From the NCBI GenBank assembly GCA_022784645.1, contig JALFZG010000059.1, positions 1-40,337 on the forward strand: a stretch of DNA of 40,337 nt. Direction: 5' to 3'. The stretch's first letter is position 1. Each line of letters starts with the position of its first letter. The notes beneath the pieces are model-generated. The model saw only the letters and a program-made list of their open reading frames with translations, was not told where the DNA came from and did no database searches. Shown piece by piece: positions 34,673-40,337 of the stretch. The translations under genes were made by a program, and so were the position numbers. This stretch comes from Bacteroidales bacterium (GTDB taxonomy: Bacteria; Bacteroidota; Bacteroidia; Bacteroidales; Paludibacteraceae).

Positions 34673-34947
34673 CACAAAAAGAACTCATAAGCGAAACGGC
34701 TAAAAGTTTGGACATGACCAAAGTGCAGACCGAACAGCTATTAAATGCTACCAGTGAGCTGATTGTACAAGCGCTCTTGGATGGCAAAAGCGTTATGATT
34801 CAAAACTTTGGTACGCTGGAAGTGAAGCAAAAAAACGAGCGCGTGACGGTTCATCCCAAGACGGGTGTTCGTACGCTCACACCCCCGAAATTGCAAGTCA
34901 ATTTCAAAGCCAATCCGAACTTGAAAGAGGAACTGAAGAACGCATAA
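34669..34947 (+). CDS. HU/IHF-family DNA-binding protein
   Basis: A 92-residue histone-like protein of normal HU length. MTQKELISETAKSLDMTKVQ forms the first helices, and IQNFGTLEVKQKNER leads into the DNA-binding arm VHPKTGVRTLTPPKLQVNFK, which carries the conserved Pro at the arm tip region. It overlaps rimO by 4 bp (ATGA) and is followed after 3 bp by a second HU-domain gene, so the three are translationally linked. HU proteins bend and compact DNA as dimers. Pairing with the next gene product is possible but inferred. Confidence 0.93.
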   Translation: MTQKELISETAKSLDMTKVQTEQLLNATSELIVQALLDGKSVMIQNFGTLEVKQKNERVTVHPKTGVRTLTPPKLQVNFKANPNLKEELKNA

Positions 34948-34950
34948 ACG

Positions 34951-36333
34951 ATGGCAGAAGAAAAGATTACAATAGTCGATTTACGGAAAGCGATAGCCAA
35001 GCAAACCGAGATAGAGGAAGCGCAAGTGAACGCATTTCTCAACCAACTCATTGCTACTATCAAAGATGGACTTCGGAAAGATAAGCTGGTGAAAATCAGC
35101 GGTTTGGGCACATTCAAACTGCAATGGGTTGAACCCAGAAAGAGTGTAAATATCTCTACGGGGGAACCTATCGTAATCGAGGGGTATCAGAAGCTGTCGT
35201 TCACTCCGGAGCAGAGCGTGAAAGAGCGCATCAATGAGCCGTATGCGGATTTGGCACCCGTGATTCTTGACGAACAAGGCAACGTCATCGAAGGACAAGA
35301 GCCGAAGTCCGACCCCATGCAGAAATTCGATGAGCAAGCCCTTGAAATTAAGGATATCTTGGCCGATTTGGGTGCTGATCTCACCCAAGAAGAGCCTGCT
35401 GCAACCGAAACAAAAGTGGATGAACCGATAGTTGAAAGCAACGAGGAATCAGCTATTGAGGAGTCGGCTGCTGAGATTGTTGAAACTCCAACATTGGAGA
35501 CTCCCGAAGTGGAAGTTCCCAAGGTTGAAGAACCCGAAGTAGAGACTCCCGAAGTGGAAGCTCCCAAGGTTGAAGAACCCGAAGTGGAGACTCCCGAAGG
35601 GGAAGCTCCCAAGGTTGAAGAACCCGAAGTGGAGACTCCCAAGGTTGAAGAACCCGAAGTGGAGACTCCCAAGGTTGAAGAACCCGAAGTGGAGACTCCC
35701 GAAGCAACTGAAGTAAGAAGCGAGAAGAAAAGAAAAGAAGAGAAGAAAGAGAAACCATTCAGAGGATGGTTGGTAGCCATAATTACCGTTCTCTCCCTCA
35801 TTATATTGCTATTTATTTGCGGCCTTTTCCTTCAGAATAAGATTGAAGAATGGGCGGACATGCTGAATGGTAAGATTGGTGTAGAAGAAACGATGTTGGA
35901 TTACGAGGATTATTCTTCGGATGCTGTTTCTTCCTCTGCGAATATCGTTGTGCTTTCGAATGATTCGGCTAATACGGAGGCAGTTACGGATAGTGCAACC
36001 GCAGAAAACGGTGATTCTTCCGCTTTGGCCGAGGCAGATAAGCCATTGCCCAAAACGGATTTCTACAAAGAGCGCATTTATACCGAATTTATCGGTTTTG
36101 AGACCGTTAGAGAAGGCAGTCGTTTGACTTGGATTGCCAAAAAGTTTTACGATAATAAGGAACTTTGGGTGTTTATTTATGAAGCCAACAGAGAAAAAAT
36201 TAAGGATCCGAGCACTGTGACGGTAGGTATGCAGCTGAAAATTCCGGCTCTGCCCGATGAGTTGTCTGACCCGAACAATATGAAGGCGCAACACCTGATT
36301 AAGAAACTTCAAGAACAATATTTGAACCAATAA
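34951..36333 (+). CDS. HU-domain / transmembrane / LysM fusion protein
   Basis: A 460-residue protein with four parts. Residues 5-95 are an HU/CCDC81-like DNA-binding domain (TIVDLRKAIAKQTEIEEAQV, LVKISGLGTFKLQWVEPRKS). Residues ~100-255 are an acidic linker ending in tandem KVEEPEVETP repeats. A basic stretch (EKKRKEEKKEKPFRG, 258-272) precedes a single transmembrane helix (273-294). A periplasmic region ends in a LysM-like domain (about 384-432: TVREGSRLTWIAKKFYDNKE, then KIKDPSTVTVGMQLKIP). The basic cluster before the helix supports DNA-binding domain inside and LysM outside. It could tether chromosome to peptidoglycan. HU-SPOR fusions with comparable logic occur in Flavobacteriia. It lies 3 bp downstream of the HU gene. 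Confidence 0.88.
   Translation: MAEEKITIVDLRKAIAKQTEIEEAQVNAFLNQLIATIKDGLRKDKLVKISGLGTFKLQWVEPRKSVNISTGEPIVIEGYQKLSFTPEQSVKERINEPYADLAPVILDEQGNVIEGQEPKSDPMQKFDEQALEIKDILADLGADLTQEEPAATETKVDEPIVESNEESAIEESAAEIVETPTLETPEVEVPKVEEPEVETPEVEAPKVEEPEVETPEGEAPKVEEPEVETPKVEEPEVETPKVEEPEVETPEATEVRSEKKRKEEKKEKPFRGWLVAIITVLSLIILLFICGLFLQNKIEEWADMLNGKIGVEETMLDYEDYSSDAVSSSANIVVLSNDSANTEAVTDSATAENGDSSALAEADKPLPKTDFYKERIYTEFIGFETVREGSRLTWIAKKFYDNKELWVFIYEANREKIKDPSTVTVGMQLKIPALPDELSDPNNMKAQHLIKKLQEQYLNQ
35500..35703 (+). repeat. 30-bp coding repeats in the HU-LysM linker
   Basis: Tandem 30-bp units encoding KVEEPEVETP, some with EVEAP or EGEAP variants, form the acidic Pro/Glu/Val linker at residues 184-251. 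In-frame gain or loss of units would change linker length without disturbing the frame. Confidence 0.85.
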
Positions 36334-36334
36334 G

Positions 36335-39226
36335 TTGGAGACAGAATCGATTCACATACAAGGAGCAAGAACCCACAATTTGAAGGATGTCACGATAGAC
36401 ATTCCTCGAAATAAGTTGGTGGTGATTACGGGCTTGTCGGGTAGCGGCAAGTCCTCGCTCGCATTTGATACACTCTACGCGGAAGGACAGAGGCGCTACG
36501 TGGAGAGTCTGTCGAGTTATGCTCGGCAGTTTTTGGGAAGAATGCAAAAGCCGGAAGTTGATTTTATCGAAGGCATTCCTCCCGCTATTGCTATCCAACA
36601 GAAAGTAACAAGCCGCAATCCGCGATCCACCGTAGGCACAAGTACGGAGATTGCGGAATACTTAAAATTATTGTACGCGCGCGTGGGTCACACGTACTCG
36701 CCCGTGAGCGGAACGGAAGTGAAACGGCATACCGTTCGCGATGTGGTGAACTACATGATGGGGCTTGCGCCCGGAACAAAACTAATGCTCCTTTCACCCG
36801 TTCGTTTGAGCGAAGGCACAACGCTTCAGCAGCAGTTGCAGATTTGGCAAGGACAAGGTTTTTCGCGCATGCTTCAGCATGGGCAAACGATAGGCATAAC
36901 CGATGCCAATTCTACGGATGGGCTGTTTCTTCTGATAGATCGACTGATAGCTGATGGCGAGCAATCCACAGCCAATCGTTTTGCGGATTCCGTGCAAACC
37001 GCTTTCTTCGAAGGCGGAGGAGAATGTGTGGTAGAAACGCTCGTACAGGGTGGAGACAACCATAGAGAATTTTTCTCCGAGCGCTTCGAAGCCGATGGTA
37101 TTCAGTTTATCGAACCCACAGAGCATCTGTTTGATTTCAATAGCCCGTTAGGGGCTTGTCCTGAATGTGGCGGTTTTGGCAATATCATGGGCATCGACCC
37201 TGATTTGGTGGTGCCGGATAAGACCAAGAGCATTTACGAAGAAGCGATTGCATGTTGGAGAGGCGAGAAGATGAGCCGTTGGAATACGGAGCTCATCATG
37301 AACGCGCAGAAGTTTGGTTTCCCCATTCACAAGCCGTTTTACGAACTCACACCCGAGCAAAAACAGTTGCTTTGGACAGGCAACGAATATTTCCGCGGGC
37401 TGAATGATTTCTTCAAAATGCTCGAGAAAGATCAATACGCGAAGATTCAGTATCGCGTGATGCTTGCTCGATACAAGGGTAAGACGACTTGTCCTGAATG
37501 CGAAGGATTCCGACTCAGGAAAGAGGCTCGATACGTACAGATTGCAGGCAAATCCATCGTTGACTTGATGAAAATGCCGGTAAGCGAATTGGAGCCTTGG
37601 TTTGAGCAATTGCCCAATCAGTTGAGTGCGTTTGACAAAGAAGCAGCCAAACCATTGCTGATAGAGATTCAGAATCGTCTGCGCTTCTTGCGCGAAGTGG
37701 GATTGAGTTATCTTACGCTCAACCGATTGGCATCTTCGCTTTCCGGAGGAGAAAGCCAACGCATCACCTTGGCCAAATCGCTTGGCAGCAGTTTGGTGGG
37801 CAGTCTGTATATCTTAGACGAACCCTCTATCGGATTGCACGTTCGCGACACCAACCAGCTCATTCACGTATTGAAGGAGCTTCGCGATTTAGGCAATACG
37901 GTGGTGGTGGTTGAGCATGACGAAGAAATCATGCGCGCTGCCGATTATATCATTGATATCGGTCCGGAAGCCGGTCGCAGAGGCGGTCAGGTGGCTTCTA
38001 TCATGGAGCAAGCCGATGGTCAACTGCATGTGAAGCAGCATTTTCACCACTCTTACACCGAAGATTTTCTCTCGGGAGAAGAGCGTATTCCGGTGCCGGA
38101 GTTTCGCCGGCCGTGGAATAATTATATTGAAGTGCAAGGCGCATGCGAGAACAATCTGAAGAATCTTACGGTGCGTTTTCCGCTCAATGTGATGACGGTT
38201 GTAACCGGAGTCAGCGGTAGCGGCAAGTCGTCGCTCGTCACGAAAGTGCTCCACCCTGCGCTGAAGAAATATTACGGAGGAACGGCTGAGCGAACAGGTG
38301 ATTTCGGCAGCTTGCATGGCTCAATGAGCCGAATGACGGATATTGAGTTTGTAGATCAGAATCCGCTTTCGCGCTCCAGCCGAAGCAATCCGGTTACGTA
38401 CTTGAAAGCATACGACGAGATTCGTAAACTGTATGCCGAGCAGCAACTCTCCAAGCAGATGGGTTATACGGCTGCACACTTCAGTTTCAACACCCCGGGT
38501 GGACGATGCGAAGAATGCCAAGGTGAAGGCACTATCACCGTTGAGATGCAGTTTATGGCTGATTTGGTGCTCCAATGCGAGCATTGTCACGGGCAACGAT
38601 TCTCTGCGGACGTACTCGAAGTGACGTTTTTCGAGAAAAACATCTTCGACGTTTTGGAGATGACTGTCAATCAGGCGATTGAGTTTTTTACCGACCCTAT
38701 TGCATATACCGAAAAGGAAGGCAAAGAGGCTGGCCGAACGCTCACGAAAGACGAACAACTGCTCTGCAAAAAGATCGTTAAACGCATGAAGCCGCTGCAA
38801 GATGTGGGCATCGGTTATATCAAATTAGGGCAATCGTCGAGCACGTTGTCGGGTGGCGAAAGTCAACGAGTGAAACTCGCTTCTTTCCTTGCGAGCGAGG
38901 GACAGAACCCCACGATTTTCGTGTTTGATGAGCCTACCACCGGCTTGCATTATCACGATATCGCCATTCTCTTAAAGGCGCTCAACAGCTTGATCGACAA
39001 AGGGCATACAGTAATCATTATCGAGCACAACCCTGCCATTATTATGGCGGCTGATCACGTGATTGATCTCGGGCCGGAAGGTGGCGAACAAGGTGGACGA
39101 ATTGTGTTTGAGGGCACGCCCGAAGCACTCATGAAATGCGAAGCCGGATACACAGGACGTTTCCTCAAAGCTGGACTCGAGAATGGCACGATTGCTACAA
39201 AAAAAACTAAAAGCAAATCGCAGTAA
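36335..39226 (+). CDS. uvrA: UvrA-family excinuclease ATPase
   Basis: A 963-residue UvrA protein for damage recognition in nucleotide excision repair. Walker A motifs are GLSGSGKS (33-40) and GVSGSGKS in the second half. Two LSGGESQR signatures, LDEPSIGLH and FDEPTTGLH are present. The C-terminal zinc module is complete (RCEECQGEG and QCEHCHGQR). In the first module only CPEC of LGACPECGGFG remains; the preceding ERFEADGIQFIEPTEHLF lacks the two Cys found in E. coli UvrA. I believe this pattern, with PWRGEKMS-like sequence (here CWRGEKMS), belongs to a Bacteroidota UvrA subfamily that coexists with a canonical paralogue. Initiation is at TTG two bases after the stop of the HU-LysM gene. The next gene overlaps by 1 bp. 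Confidence 0.92.
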   Translation: METESIHIQGARTHNLKDVTIDIPRNKLVVITGLSGSGKSSLAFDTLYAEGQRRYVESLSSYARQFLGRMQKPEVDFIEGIPPAIAIQQKVTSRNPRSTVGTSTEIAEYLKLLYARVGHTYSPVSGTEVKRHTVRDVVNYMMGLAPGTKLMLLSPVRLSEGTTLQQQLQIWQGQGFSRMLQHGQTIGITDANSTDGLFLLIDRLIADGEQSTANRFADSVQTAFFEGGGECVVETLVQGGDNHREFFSERFEADGIQFIEPTEHLFDFNSPLGACPECGGFGNIMGIDPDLVVPDKTKSIYEEAIACWRGEKMSRWNTELIMNAQKFGFPIHKPFYELTPEQKQLLWTGNEYFRGLNDFFKMLEKDQYAKIQYRVMLARYKGKTTCPECEGFRLRKEARYVQIAGKSIVDLMKMPVSELEPWFEQLPNQLSAFDKEAAKPLLIEIQNRLRFLREVGLSYLTLNRLASSLSGGESQRITLAKSLGSSLVGSLYILDEPSIGLHVRDTNQLIHVLKELRDLGNTVVVVEHDEEIMRAADYIIDIGPEAGRRGGQVASIMEQADGQLHVKQHFHHSYTEDFLSGEERIPVPEFRRPWNNYIEVQGACENNLKNLTVRFPLNVMTVVTGVSGSGKSSLVTKVLHPALKKYYGGTAERTGDFGSLHGSMSRMTDIEFVDQNPLSRSSRSNPVTYLKAYDEIRKLYAEQQLSKQMGYTAAHFSFNTPGGRCEECQGEGTITVEMQFMADLVLQCEHCHGQRFSADVLEVTFFEKNIFDVLEMTVNQAIEFFTDPIAYTEKEGKEAGRTLTKDEQLLCKKIVKRMKPLQDVGIGYIKLGQSSSTLSGGESQRVKLASFLASEGQNPTIFVFDEPTTGLHYHDIAILLKALNSLIDKGHTVIIIEHNPAIIMAADHVIDLGPEGGEQGGRIVFEGTPEALMKCEAGYTGRFLKAGLENGTIATKKTKSKSQ

Positions 39227-40337
39227 TGGTATCTGTAGAAAATATCAGTATGGAGTTTTCGGCTCGGCCGATACTCAACGACATAACTTTCTTGATCAAC
39301 AAACGTGATCGAGTGGCGCTTATCGGCAAAAATGGTGCCGGTAAGACTACCCTTTTGCGGCTTATTGCCGGGGAAGAAGAGCCTACAAGCGGACGTATTT
39401 CCAAAGATAAAGACCTTCGCATCGGGTATTTGCCTCAGCACATGATTCACAACGAAGGGACGACCCTTAGGCAAGAGGTAGATACGGTACGCGATCAAGA
39501 CGACCCGAAATCGATTGGGCAGATGGAGAAAGTGCTTATCGGTTTGGGATTCGTGCGCACGGATTTCGACCGGTCCTGTTCGGAGTTTTCCGGAGGCTGG
39601 CGAATGCGAATTGAATTGGCGAAGATCTTGCTGCTCAAGCCCGATTTGCTGCTGCTCGATGAGCCTACCAACCACCTTGATATTGAGTCTATACAATGGT
39701 TGGAACAATGGTTGCTGCAGAGCGGTAGTGCTGTGTTGTTGGTAAGCCACGACCGCGCATTTTTGGATAATGTAACCAACCGAACGATAGAAATCAGTCT
39801 TGGACGCATCTACGATTATCAGGTGAGCTACACGCAGTTTATGCAACTTCGAAAAGAGCGCCATGAGCAGCAGGTAAGAGCCTATGAAAATCAGCAGAAA
39901 ATGATTCAGGAGACGGAGGAGTTTATCGAACGTTTTCGCTACAAACCCACCAAATCGGTTCAGGTACAAAGTCGCATCAAGCAGCTCGAGAAACTGGAGC
40001 GATTGGAGGTGGACTTGGAAGATAACAGTCGTCTACGGCTGAAATTTCCGCCCGCCCCTCGGAGTGGCGATTACCCGATTATCGTTGAGGATTTGGGCAA
40101 AGCGTATGGCGAGCATCAGGTGTTCGACCATGTTACCTTCACTAGTCGCAGGGGCGAGAAAGTGGCGTTCGTTGGCAAAAACGGAGAAGGCAAATCGACC
40201 CTCGTAAAGTGCATCATGCAGGAGATTCAAGATTACACCGGCACGCTGAAAATCGGGCACAATGTGAAGATTGGCTATTTTGCTCAGAATCAAGCCTCGC
40301 TCTTGGATGGCGAACTGTCGGTTTTCGATACGATTGA
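39226..40337 (+). CDS. ABC-F family ATPase (3' end outside window)
   Basis: The frame opens at the ATG at 39226 (TAATG overlap with uvrA) and runs off the right edge, 370 codons. It has no membrane segments and two cassettes. The first has Walker A GKNGAGKTT (34-42), EFSGGWRMRIELAKILL and LLLLDEPTNHLD. The linker EEFIERFRYKPTKSVQVQSR is typical of ABC-F, and a second Walker A is GKNGEGKST. ABC-F proteins act on ribosomes in translation or antibiotic protection. The region between TLRQEVD and EKVLIGLGF, which normally holds about 55-65 residues including the arm, is only about 15 residues long here. The subfamily cannot be fixed from a partial protein. Confidence 0.9.
   Translation, partial: MVSVENISMEFSARPILNDITFLINKRDRVALIGKNGAGKTTLLRLIAGEEEPTSGRISKDKDLRIGYLPQHMIHNEGTTLRQEVDTVRDQDDPKSIGQMEKVLIGLGFVRTDFDRSCSEFSGGWRMRIELAKILLLKPDLLLLDEPTNHLDIESIQWLEQWLLQSGSAVLLVSHDRAFLDNVTNRTIEISLGRIYDYQVSYTQFMQLRKERHEQQVRAYENQQKMIQETEEFIERFRYKPTKSVQVQSRIKQLEKLERLEVDLEDNSRLRLKFPPAPRSGDYPIIVEDLGKAYGEHQVFDHVTFTSRRGEKVAFVGKNGEGKSTLVKCIMQEIQDYTGTLKIGHNVKIGYFAQNQASLLDGELSVFDTI

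Noticed and set aside
36335..39226. Loss of two zinc-ligand cysteines in UvrA as a defect
   Set aside because: From memory this is characteristic of a Bacteroidota UvrA subfamily, so it is recorded in the annotation and not claimed as new.

Overview
The window looks like a chromosome segment of a Bacteroidota bacterium, probably an uncultured gut-type Bacteroidales. The evidence is a SusC/SusD pair, a UpxY-like NusG paralogue, an Mfa2-like lipoprotein, adjacent rimO and HU genes, and many promoters of the Bacteroidota form (TTTG, 20 bp spacer, TAnnTTTG). No tRNA, rRNA, CRISPR array or transposase was recognised.

Layout. Positions 1-2.8 kb (minus strand) hold a partial RhuM-family gene and an RloB/RloA pair, a putative defence module bracketed by two ~110 bp direct repeats. 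Positions 3-10 kb hold two lipoprotein genes, ugd and a UpxY-like antiterminator gene. These are separated by long non-coding blocks built from a few recurring short palindromes. Positions 10-15 kb hold an exopolysaccharide/nucleotide-sugar operon (CapD-like dehydratase, gmd, rmlA). An outer-membrane barrel gene follows at 15.3 kb. A plus-strand gene at 16.5-19 kb encodes a sodium:neurotransmitter symporter fused to a catalytically degenerate arginine-deiminase domain. Positions 19-21.4 kb hold an SGNH hydrolase gene, a candidate small RNA and queH. Positions 21.9-30.5 kb (minus) form a glycan-uptake locus: SLC45-like sugar transporter, lipoprotein, SusC, SusD, then a separately promoted secreted protein. 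Positions 31-40.3 kb (plus) are housekeeping: recQ, rimO, HU, an HU-transmembrane-LysM fusion, uvrA and a partial ABC-F ATPase gene.

How it fits together. The polysaccharide genes make activated sugars (dTDP-glucose, GDP-4-keto-6-deoxymannose, UDP-glucuronate, a 4-keto-6-deoxy-HexNAc) for a surface polymer, with the UpxY-like factor as likely antiterminator. The Sus-like operon imports an oligosaccharide through SusCD, and the product may cross the inner membrane through the SLC45-like carrier.

Most unusual points: (1) the intergenic palindrome mosaic, whose stems vary by compensatory changes and whose commonest module always has the same orientation; (2) a membrane-spanning HU-LysM protein that could tie the nucleoid to the cell wall; (3) a symporter with a predicted periplasmic pseudo-arginine-deiminase domain; (4) an ~70 nt candidate sRNA; (5) gene 3' ends and one gene 5' end made of intergenic repeat sequence.
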